DNA from: Ricinus communis
Taxonomy: Eukaryota > Streptophyta > Magnoliopsida > Malpighiales > Euphorbiaceae
Direction of reading: 5' to 3'
NCBI RefSeq assembly: GCF_019578655.1
Contig: NC_063259.1
Coordinates: 911,001 to 975,000, forward strand
DNA length: 64,000 bases
Part shown: positions 24,156 through 34,585 of the stretch, piece by piece
How positions within the stretch are numbered: the stretch's first letter is position 1
Layout: every line of letters starts with the position of its first letter
The notes under the pieces: generated by a model
The model's database searches: none
What the model saw: the letters and a program-made list of their open reading frames with translations, nothing else
Told to the model about the DNA's origin: nothing
Position numbers and translations under genes: made by a program

Positions 24156-24440
24156 AGATTGTATAGTTTGCCATTAAAAATTTTCCATAAGTAAAAGATT
24201 AAATTATTGTCACTCTGATGAATCATTATTATCGTATTTCTTGTGTCTAATAATATAAATTTAGAGCTTAACAACTCATAATGTTGTTGTTTTACTATAA
24301 ATTGATTCCATTAAATTAGTAACTCTATCACTATGATTTGATGGTTAAACAATAAATTGAGAATTGTTAAGCTCTGTATCCACATTATTACACACGACCA
24401 ATATGATAATGATGGCTAATCAAAATAAATATAAAGAATT
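24156..24440. other. AT-rich spacer between copia A and copia B
   Basis: No coding signal and no recognisable LTR ends. It may hold a decayed 3' LTR of copia A. Confidence 0.4.
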
Positions 24441-25010
24441 TCTTATTAGATATATGTCAAAAATTCCTTTATTCCACATCCCTAAAGTGAAAGCTTCTAC
24501 TTCTTTTATAAAGAAATCCTCTTATTTGGGTTTTTAAAGAGCATTGTGGGTTATTGGGCTCACATGCATAAAAATTGGGCAAAAAGTCTAATTTAAATGT
24601 AAATCTGTGGATTCTCCTGTGCGCAAAATGGGCTTGGGCCAAATCCAAGTGAATTTTTGATATATTTTTTATTTATTTATATTAAAACGTTTATTTTTGA
24701 CTTAGTATTTTTTAATAACTCAATGACCTATTATTTTACTATCCTTTTGTTGTAACGTTCAACTAGTGAAGAAAATATCTCCTAGATTATTTTATGAACG
24801 TTATAGTATAACGTTACTATTTTTTTGTCCTACAAATATATTCCTCCTATTGAGTTTTAGAGATACAAATTTCTTCTTACTCTTCTCTACTGGGTTAACA
24901 TTCTTTATGCTACTTTTTGTTGAATCTTAAGGGATTATTAAAGTAAATCCTTAAGGACAGTGGCATTTTTACATGCCTCAAGCTCCATCAAAGCTCGTTT
25001 TTAATTAACA
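24441..25010 (+). repeat. Copia B 5' LTR
   Basis: Aligns by eye with the 3' LTR at 38001-38546. Both share AAAGTGAAAGC, the GGGCTCACATGC / GGGCTCGCATGC block, CGCAAAATGGGCTTG, and the end CGTTTTTAATTAACA. The 5' border is approximate because the terminal TG is lost. No good primer-binding site follows. Confidence 0.8.
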
Positions 25011-26518
25011 ATATTAAGGATTTATCTCTTCAATATGAGTTATGATGGGAATGCTACTTCTGCAAACTGTAATGATCCGGAACCAGATCACATGAGATCT
25101 TGTCCACTTTGGCCTCCACTGGCCTCACGGTTTTGTCCCTTTAGCGGGTTTGAGAACTTTCTAGGAGGTCCTCTATCCTGGAATTTCTCTGAACCAAGCA
25201 CATTTAACTTTGGAGTTCCTATGACCCCACAGCCAAACAACCAAATGGCGCCTCACGTGATTAGTTCCAACTCTTTACATATTTGTTATCAACTATTCCC
25301 CACCCTATTTTGATGTGCAATTCGATTCATTTATGTACCCCCATACCTTAAAGTACTGCTATCCTAGAAGCTTGCTAGAAGCTGCTCCTTATCCAGGCAT
25401 CCTATCTTTGCCCCGGTGTCCACTTTCCGCCCTCGTCGGACCGCTTCTCCAGGCTAGGCTATCACACAAACGCTGCTGCCTCCAGTGCCAATGTTGTCAA
25501 CAACAATGCTGCCCTTACTGCTCTTGCTGTTGCTTCCCAGCTTGTTCTAACCATGCCATATACCAAGCCCTTTCCTGACATTTCCAAGATCTAACTCTTT
25601 GGTAGCCAAAACTAAAAGAAATGGTAGGAATGTGTTTTCTCTATTCTAGACATGCACGACATTGCTTCTGCCATAACAAACCCAAACTTGAGTCAAATGT
25701 TAATCCAAAGAAAATGGGATTATAGACTCATGCTAATAAGGTATGTAGGCATAAAATTATTAGTACTCTCTCTAATGAATTTTTTGATGTCTATTGTTTC
25801 TATGAAGAAGTAAAAAGAATTTAGAACTTGATCAACCTCAAGTACAATACTAAAGATGCTAGAAATAAAAGTTTTTGATTAAAAACTACTATAGATGGGA
25901 GATGAAAAATGACAAAGATATCAAGATGCGGTTTAATGAATATCACAAACTATTGGAGGATTTAAAAGCTGAAAATATTACACTTTTAGAGGAGTTTGTT
26001 GTTGGCCTTTTAGTTAAAAAGCTACCCAATTCATTGAAGGACTACAAACAATAGTTGAAGCACAAGCACACAACTGTCACTTATAGATTTGATCACCCAC
26101 ATCATAATCGAAGACACTAATCGAAGAGAACTTAAAGCTGCTAAAGCAAAGGAGATGGCTTCAAAAGTAAATCTAGTACAAGAAAAAGCTCACAATAAAA
26201 AGTACGACAATAAACCTCCTCACTTTGATTACCAACCCAAAGTTGCTAACTCTACTACCTTCAAAAAAAAAGTTGCTTTGTTTTTGGAAAGTCAGGTCAT
26301 CATGCACCTCAGTGCAGGAGAAGAGTGAGAATTGATAATCCTCCTAGGTCAAATACAAATTTGGTTGAAGGAGATGATATAATTGATGCGATCATTTCTC
26401 AGGCTAGTCTCCAATGTAAAAGAATGGGTGGTAGACTCTAGTGCTACCAGGCATATTTGTGCAAAAAAAATTATTTTACCTCCTACATTCAAGTAGGGGA
26501 TAGAGAAGAATATAAGTA
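25011..26518 (+). pseudogene. Copia B gag and protease region, broken
   Basis: An open stretch at 25035-25313 is rich in Pro and Asn. A gag (UBN2-like) region is readable from about 25800 (KMTKISRCGLMNI, DLITHIIIEDTNRRELK), ending in the open stretch 26089-26328. A zinc knuckle is hinted at 26276-26320 but its frame is broken. The protease start WVVDSSATRHICAKK lies at about 26432-26470, where the usual Asp-Ser-Gly reads Asp-Ser-Ser. Several stops show decay. Coding is interrupted at 26518 by the gypsy insert and resumes at 34586 in the same frame. Confidence 0.8.
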
Positions 26519-27214
26519 TGTCACAACCAAATTTATTTATTTATTTTTATTAATAATTAATATTCATTAGCATGTCATTAAACATGTCATTTGCATCATG
26601 ATTATGTATGACCTATTTTATTATATTATGTGGTAGATAAATAAATTATTTAGTTACATATTGATTTAATTGAAAAGTAATGATTTTGAACTAAATTGGA
26701 AAGTTAGAAAGAAAGAGCATTAAATTGTAAAATTGCCTATTTTTACACCAATATACCACCTCTTTCATTTCTTTATTTCTACACATGCATTTTCTATTTC
26801 CTCTTCTTCTTTGTCTCTCTCATTCTTCTCCTTTTTTTCTTCAAACCTTGATTTTCTAATCAAACTCTACAAACTTTTAGTAAGTGAGAATCTAATTCTT
26901 CTTTTAAGTTTGAAAAATTTGAGCTTTCTTAATCAAGAGAAACAAAGGTGAGTAATTTTAATTTCTTGATTTTGCTGTAAATTAGGATTAATGATATGAA
27001 ATTGTTGATGATTATGTGTTTTGGAATTGTTTAATCAAGAGTGAACATGCTATTACTTGTGATCTTAAAGCTGAAATTTCTGGGCAGATTTTTCACCTCT
27101 GATTTCGTGACCTTAGATGGTTTATCTCGAAAATTTCCAAACATGAAAGTTGTAAGTATATGTTTCAAGAATATCTCTGTAAAATGGTTTTGCAGATCGC
27201 TGAGTGAGTAGAAA
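26519..27214 (+). repeat. Inverted 5' fragment of the gypsy LTR
   Basis: Starts TGTCACAACC and equals the first 696 bp or so of the LTR that lies on the opposite strand at 31005 down to about 30310. It stops abruptly at the sequence GTAGAAA, where gag sequence begins. Flanked on the left by AAGTA. Confidence 0.88.
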
Positions 27215-28447
27215 TGGACATATGCTGCTGTAGCTGCACTTCTACCTCCCCTACCTCTTCCACGACCAGTCGTTGTAGGTACTACATTATTCCCAACACT
27301 ACTTTGTCCTCCTGAATGATAGGTACTCGATGCTCCTCTACCTACTACACACTCATTGGCATAATGCCCAGGTTTCCCACATCTATAACAAACCTGCACT
27401 CTTGGTCCCTAACACTCTCCTGAATGGGTCCTTCCACAAGTGCCACAAACAGGTCTATATCCTCTACCAGTAAACCCAGAATTACCTCACATGTTCGCTG
27501 ATCCACCACTTCTACCCAAAGTTATACTACTTGGCCCTCTAAACTGATAACTGCCCCTTCCTCTAAAACCTCCTCGCTGACTTCCTGATCCTCCCCTAGG
27601 TGTAAATGAGGCACTTCTAGAGAAAAATGGAGTAAATGTCCCAATTATCTTCTTTGTCTTTGCTTCTAATATATTTCTTTCTAAGAATAATTCTTCTGCT
27701 CTTGTTGCAGCTTCCAATAAAGGTAGGTGGTTGCACTGCCAACTTTTCACGTATCTCCAATCTCAAACCCCTCTCAAATCTATTTCTCTTCAGTTCATCA
27801 GTTGCCACTTCCTCTGGTGCATACCTAGATAACCTTGTAAATTGTAATTCATAATCGGCAACAGACATCTCATTTTGTTTCAATTCAAGGAATTCAAGTT
27901 TCTTCCTCTCTTGATATATTGGTGGCATATACTTCATCTTGAACTCCTTTAAGAATTCTTCCCATGTCATTGTCAATGGTTGTGTCTGGCTACCTGGGAC
28001 TGTCTCCCACCAATTTCTAGCATGCTTAAGAAATAATGAGGTTGCATACCTCACTTTTAGTTGGGTTGTCGGTTGGGTATTAAATTGTGTAAACACACCT
28101 TTAACAGACTTTAGCCATTCCTCTGCTACAATTGGATCAGTTGTCCCCTCAAACTCTTTCCCGCCATGCTTTCTTAACTTTCCAAAATTTGCATCCAATG
28201 CAGGTACGTTTAGTGGAGGTGGTGGCTGTTGTTGAGCTAATCTTCTTAACTCTTCAGCTATTTGCTGAGCATACCCTTCAGCTCTTCCTTGTGGCTGTTC
28301 ATTTTCATGCATCTGTTCTTGTTCAATATGATGTGCATGAACTGACTCATGTGAACCTACTGGGCCAGTGGAGTGCTCATTCATGCCTATATCATTAACA
28401 AACTTTACAACAATAAATGGTTGTGCATAATTACTATATGCTTGCAT
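27215..28447 (-). pseudogene. Gypsy (Tekay-like) gag
   Basis: The main open part is 28447-27617. It has a charged N-terminus, a gag core with EFEGTTDPIVAEEWLKSVK, ARNWWETVPGSQ, WEEFLKEFKMKYMP and LSRYAPEEVATDELKRNRF, then a basic Gly/Arg-rich tail. A second frame from 27750 covers the rest of the gag core tail. A zinc knuckle CYRCGKPGHYANEC with standard CX2CX4HX4C spacing lies at about 27394-27350. The Gly/Arg-rich TGRGRGRGGR and AATAAYVH mark the border with protease. After that the frame runs into the inverted LTR. At least one frameshift lies near 27617-27750, and a stop lies just before the zinc-knuckle frame. Confidence 0.88.
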
Positions 28448-28624
28448 GTTATGCTCTTAATCCCCTATATTCCCATCAATTCAATCACACAAACATTTAA
28501 CACATTGGAACATATTAAAAATTCTAACTCACTTTAACATATCACAACACATACACACCTTCATATTACATAACATAAACACAAATATAAGTACTCATAC
28601 TTATGTCCCAACGGTCTAATCCCC

Positions 28625-28636
28625 GCTCTGATACCA
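28625..28636 (-). promoter_or_regulatory. Primer-binding site for initiator tRNA-Met (gypsy element)
   Basis: Minus-strand TGGTATCAGAGC, a perfect match to the 12-nt site complementary to plant initiator tRNA-Met, five bases after the LTR end at 28642. It shows the LTR at 28642-31005 acts as a 5' LTR for gag. Confidence 0.9.
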
Positions 28637-28641
28637 AAAAT

Positions 28642-31005
28642 TGTAGCACCCCAACTCAAACATCCAATTGAATAGCAATATATATATATTTAACTTCATA
28701 AATATAATTTACTACTTAGTTACAATATACATTCATACAATTTAAGTGACATGACATACTTAATATATATAAGGAATATTTATATATTATTTTAATTCAC
28801 ATAAGTTCTCAAAATGCCCCAATGCTTTAGATAACTCCTCTGGCCCACCTGATAATATTGACTGATGCAAAGAGAGCAATGCACAGCTAAGGCTATCTAC
28901 AACTGCACTAACCTGAAAAAGAAATTGTTAAGGAATGAGGTAGCGACTCAATAAGCATTTAATTTACTAAACTATAGCATATTAGGCTAGAATTATCAAG
29001 TCTTTATCAATACAGAAAATTATACCAACACTTAACTAACAATCACAAAATCAACCATTTTAATTATTCTCATAAACAAATAATTTCATCTCACATAATG
29101 CAAATAATCTCAAACTCAACCAAGTTAAATAATTCAATTCCACATTATTTCTATCAAATTAGGATCAGATGACTCATCCTTACATTTCCTCACATTTTCA
29201 AATTTCAGTAACCACTTGACAAGACTATCCGCCCGGCTCAGTCTTGCCATCTCACATACTCGGGTAGCTATCCGCCCGGCTCAGCTTTCCCGATCACACA
29301 ATATCCATACAAGAGTCATCAATCCTTAATCACAATCAATTCACTTCACAACACATCACAATCAATTCACTTTACAACAAGCAAAAAACATAACTAATAT
29401 CAACTCAGTCAACCAAGAAATTATCAAGTAATCAAACAGCAGTTCCTACTCAATATACACAAAGTTTAGTCTATTAAATACTTACCAAAATTTATAGGAT
29501 AACAAAGTAATCCTATTCTTTTTCTCTTACCACTTCCTTTCCTTTAGATGAACCTATTCACATATTCAATACAAATACAATTCAATCACAAGGCATAAAT
29601 ATACATATCTTTACTATCAATAAAACATCACATTTCAACAAAATAACATATATTCTAGATATTAATATGATGCATGAGATGAATGATAACAAATCAACAT
29701 ATTTGTTGATGAAGGCAGCTTGTAGGTACTGAATTAGAAATTACACCAAAACTTATGTACAATTAATAAAACTCTCATATTTTCCAGAATTATACTTCCA
29801 TTTTTATAGAAACCATAGCAAAAAGAATCACTTCAAAATCATTGGTATAGAAATAGTTATGGCATTTTCTATACAGCTGCTCCAATTTCCATCTAAACAG
29901 AATAGAAAAAAGTTTCCTATTAAATGACCAATCAAACGAATAAATTTTCTGATGAAACTCTTCAGATATAAATTTAACATTCTAAAGTTTCTATAGACAC
30001 TAATTTTACTCAATTTGGACTTCTCTAGCTCAAGTTGTGAAACACAAAATTAGCAACAAATTTCTGAATCCTAAGTCCGATTTCTGCTTAAAACAGTTTC
30101 GAGCAGGCCATATTAAGTTCAACATATCTCACGTTATACTCAACCAAAAATTTATGAAATTTTGCAGAAATATACTAAATATATAAATGAATAACTTTCA
30201 TGTTTAACTCTCTGCTTGGTTCAACCTCTAAATGCCTCAAAATGTCAGCACAAAAACCAGGTTACCTGCTGAACCATAAACAGAGCAGCAGCAAATCGAA
30301 CCTTATAAGTTTCTACTCACTCAACGATCTGCAAAACTATTTTACAGAGATATTCTTGAAACATATACCTACAACTTTCACGTTTAGAAATTTTCGAGAT
30401 AAACCCTCTAAGGTCACGAAATCAGAGGTGAAAAATCTGCCCAGAAATTTCAGCTTCAAGATCACAAGTAATAGCATGTTCACTCTTGATTAAACAATTC
30501 CAAAATACATAATCATCAACAATTTCATATCATTAATCCTAATTTACAGCAAAATCAAGAAATTAAAATTACTCACCTTTGTTTCTCTTAATTAAGAAAG
30601 CCCAAATCTTTCAAACTTAAAAGAAGAATTAGATTCTCACTTACTAAAAGTTTGTAGAGTTTGATTAGGAAATCAAGGTTTGAAGAAGAAAAGGAGAAGA
30701 ATGAGAGAGACAAAGAAGAAGAGGAAATAGGAAATGCATGTGTAGAAATGAAGAAATGAAAGAGGTGGTATATTGGTGTAAAAATAGGCAATTTTATAAT
30801 TTAATCCTCTTTCTTTCTAACTTTCCAATTTAGTTCAAAATCATTACTTTTCAATTAAATCAATATGTAACTAAATAATTTATTTATCTACCACATAATA
30901 TAATAAAATAGGTCATACATAATCATGATACAAATGACATATTTAATGACATGCTAATGAATATTAATTATTAGTAAAAATAAATAAATAAATTTGGTTG
31001 TGACA
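28642..31005 (-). repeat. Full gypsy LTR (2364 bp), minus strand
   Basis: Minus-strand ends are TGTCACAACC at 31005 and GGGGTGCTACA at 28642, with TG and CA. A primer-binding site lies on its gag side and a purine-rich tract (AAGTGGGTAGGAAT) on its pol side. It therefore looks like a 3' LTR to pol and a 5' LTR to gag at the same time. Confidence 0.9.
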
Positions 31006-31009
31006 ATTC

Positions 31010-34000
31010 CTACCCACTTGGAAAATTTCGTCTTCGAAATTAACTAATCGCCAACAGACATGCCAAATAAGCTCGGGTATTTATCCATCATATGCTTCTC
31101 TACTTTCCAAGTTGCTTCCTTAGATGAATGTTGACTTCATTTCACCTTTACCATAGGAATTTCCTTGTCTCTTAATTTTCTAACCTGTCGGTCTAATATC
31201 TGAATCGGTTCTTCAACATATGTGAGTTTCTCATAAACTTCAATTTCTGGTATCTTGATAACATGGCTAGGATCAGATCAATATCGTCGAAGCATAGAAA
31301 CATGGAAAACATTATGTACTTGAGCTAACTCTGGGGGTAATGCAAGTCTATAGGCTAAAGGACAAACCCGCTCTAAAATCTCATACGGCCCGATATATCG
31401 AGGACTTAGTTTACCTTGTTTACCAAATCGAAGAATACCCTTCCATGGTGATACTCTCAAGAAAACCTTATCCCCAACTTCATACTCAATTTCCCTTTTG
31501 TGTTTATCTGCATAGCTTTTCTGTCTATCTTGTGCGGCCTTGATACACTGCTTCGCAACTTGTATCTTGTCTACTGTTCTTGAATAATTTCAGGACCTTC
31601 CAATTATCTGAACCCTTCTACATCCCAACATATAGGGCTTCTACATTTTCTCCCATATAATACCTCGTATGGTGGTATACCAATACTAGAATGAAAACTA
31701 TTATTATAAGCAAATTCCATAAGTGGTACCTATTCATCCCAATTTCCGCTATACTATAATGCACAAGCCCGTAACATGTCTTCAAAAGTTTGAATGGTTC
31801 TCTCAGATTGCCCATCTGTTTGTGGATGAAAAGTAGTACTGAAATGCAATTTAGTTCCCATTGCCACTTGTAAGCTCTTCTAGAAATGAGATGTAAACCG
31901 AGGATTCCTGTCTGAAACAATGGAGATAGGTACACCATGCAACCTAACAATTTCTTTCACATACAAGTTGACTAGCTTATCCAATGAATCATTCTGTTGA
32001 ATAGGTAAAAAGTGTGCTGATTTTGTTAACCTATCAACTATTACCCAAATAGCATCATTTCTCCTAAAAGTGCGAGGCAAACCAACAACAAAGTCCATAG
32101 TAATTCTTTCCCATTTCCACTCAGGTATAATTAAAGATTGTAATTTACCTGCAGGTGATTGATGTTCTGCTTTCACTTGTTGACAAGTTAAGCATTTAGC
32201 TACATATTCTGCAACTTCCCTCTTCATGCCTGACCACCAATAATGTGGCTTCAAACTGTTATACATTTTTGTACTCCCTGGGTGCATTGAATAAGGAGAA
32301 TTATGAGCCTCCCAAAGAATCTTTTGTTTCAATGCGGCTACATTAGGTACATATAATCTGGTTTTCATAACCCACATTCCATCATCTCGCTCGATTAGTT
32401 CATTTGTCTTACCATCTTGCACCTTCTTCTGTAACTTCTTTAAGTATGCATCACTACCTTGTGCATGTTTGATCTCATCTAGTATCTGGGCACTAGTCTT
32501 CATTGTAGTCAATAATACCCCATTCTTTATAGAAAAATGCATATCTATAGCTCTTAGCGAAATTAAGGAACTCATATGATATGAAATCATACCTGCAACC
32601 CTTTCCAAAGTCTTCTTACTAAGTGCATCTGCCACAACATTTGCTTTTCATGGGTGATAATCAATGGTACAATCATAATCCTCAACAATTCCATCCATCT
32701 TCGTTGCCTGAGGTTCAACTCTTTCTGTGTAGGTATGTACTTTAAGCTTTTGTGGTCAGTGAATATTCAAAATGTCTCTCCATAAAGATAATGTCTCCAA
32801 GTTTTCAAAGCATGTATAATTACAGCCAATTCTAAATCATGTGTAGGATAATTTTGTTCATGAGGTCTAAGTTGTCTAGAAGCATAAGCAATAACCCTTC
32901 CATTCTGCATCAATACACAACCCAACCCATTAAGTGAAGCATCTGTATAGACTATATATTCCCCTCCTTGTATAGGTAATGTAAGTATAGGTGCTGTAAT
33001 CAATCTATTTTTTAACTCCTCAAAACTAGCTTGACATTTATCATTCCACTGAAAAGTCACTTGTTTCTTCAACAGATTAGTCAATGGCTTTGCTAAAATG
33101 GAGAAGTTCTTCACGAATCTTCTATAGTACCCAGCCAATCTCAGAAAACTACGAACTTCTGAAATATTTCTTGGTGATTCCCACTCCTGAATAGCCTTTA
33201 CCTTAGATGGGTCCGGTTGAACACCTTGTGCAGATATAATATGCCCCAAAAATGCAATGTTATTCATCCAGAACTCATATTTACTGAACTTACCATATAA
33301 CTGCTTTTCTCTCAAAGTTTGTAATACTGTTCTTAAATGATGTTCATGCTCTTCAGAATTACTGGAGTATATCAGAATATCATCAATGAAGACTGTCACA
33401 AATTGATCAAGATACGGTTGAAAAATATTATTCATCAAAGACATGAATGCTGCAGGTGCATTGGTCAAACCAAATGGCATAACAACAAATTTATAATGAC
33501 CATATCGTGTCTGAAATGCCATTTTAGGTATAGAAGTCTCTGTAACCTTTAATTGCCAATACCCAGATCTTAAATCAATTTTGGAGAATACAGCTGCCCC
33601 TCTGAATTGATCAAGCAAATCATCAATGCGAGGTAAAGGATATTTATTCTTGATAGTAACTTGGTTCAACTTCCTATAATCAATGTAAAGTCTCATACTT
33701 CCATCATTTTTCTTCAAAAACAACACTGGAGCTCCCCACGGTGATATACTAGGTCGAATATAACCTTTCTCCAATAAATCCTCAAGTTGCTTTTTCAATT
33801 CCTGTAATTCTGCTGGTGCCATTCTGTAAGGTGCTATAGAAACAGGAGCAACTCCTGGAATAGTTTCAATTTCAAAATCCACTTCTTGTTGAGGTGGCAA
33901 TCCAGGTAATTCTTCTAGAAATACATCTAGGAATTCTTTGACTATTGGTACCTCTGAAACCCCTGGACTAACAATTCCAGTGTCTACCACATTCACAAGA

Positions 34001-34580
34001 TAAGCATCACACCCAAATTTCATTAAATGAAAAGCGATGGCAGAAATCAAACATGCAGTACAATTTTCCTCACACCCGTGAACACTGCTTTTATTTCCCA
34101 TCTATAACCATTTTTACTTCCTTCGTTAAACAATCAACTATGACATGATTTCTAGATAACCAATCCATTCCCAATATCACATCAAAATCTCGCAAATTGA
34201 TCACAATTAGGTCTACTGACATATTTGTACCACAAATCATCACAGAACAAGCCCAAACTACAGTATTCACCATTATTACTCCTCCAGCAGGCATCGAAAC
34301 ACAAATATCATGTCCTAAAGATTCAATGGCACAATGCATTTTCAATGCAAAATCACATGAAATGAATGAACATGTAGATCCAGGGTCAACTAACACATAT
34401 GCATCATGCCTACAAATAGGAATTATACCAGTTATTATCTCTGGAGAAGTAGTTGCTTCCTGCCTCGTAATAGCATACACTCTTGCCTGCGGTAAGGATT
34501 GGTTCGCATCTTCAATATGGACATATGCTGCTGTAGCTGCACTTCTACCTCCCCTACCTCTTCCACGACCAGTCATTGTA
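31010..34580 (-). pseudogene. Gypsy (Tekay-like chromovirus) pol: protease, RT, RNase H, integrase
   Basis: Read downward from 34580. The protease has LVDPGSTCSFIS at about 34390 (usual D-S/T-G here Asp-Pro-Gly-Ser) and RDFDVILGMDWLS near 34170. The reverse transcriptase, open 34101-32767, has [48 protein letters not shown] and the catalytic [10 protein letters not shown] at about 33378-33350. RNase H has [16 protein letters not shown] at about 32960-32910. Integrase, open 32635-31880, has the HHCC zinc region ending [29 protein letters not shown] and [16 protein letters not shown]-terminal block at 31460-31278 has NVFHVSMLRRY, followed by a chromodomain-like tail to about 31050. Frameshifts near 34095, 32765-32640 and 31880, and stops at 31760-31470, inactivate it. 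Confidence 0.9.
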
Positions 34581-34585
34581 AAGTA

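Larger units (their letters stand above)
26519..34580 (-). mobile_element. Rearranged, circularly permuted Ty3/gypsy (Tekay-like) element inside copia B
   Basis: In + coordinates the order is: LTR fragment in + orientation (26519-27214), gag on minus (to 28447), primer site (28625-28636), full LTR on minus (28642-31005), then pol on minus (31010-34580). So along the coding strand the order is pol, LTR, gag, then an inverted LTR start. A normal element would read LTR, gag, pol, LTR. AAGTA flanks both outer ends (26514-26518 and 34581-34585). The copia B frame is continuous when the insert plus one AAGTA is removed. A 64-bp segment at the gag/protease border occurs at both inner ends (27214-27277 and 34517-34580) with one visible mismatch. 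Confidence 0.82.

Noticed and set aside
26733..26951. A 72-codon frame, and its twin at 30588-30791
   Set aside because: Both lie in the gypsy LTR in opposite orientations and are pyrimidine-rich low-complexity reading.
27639..28398. Plus-strand open frames of 72-98 codons
   Set aside because: Shadows of the minus-strand gag.
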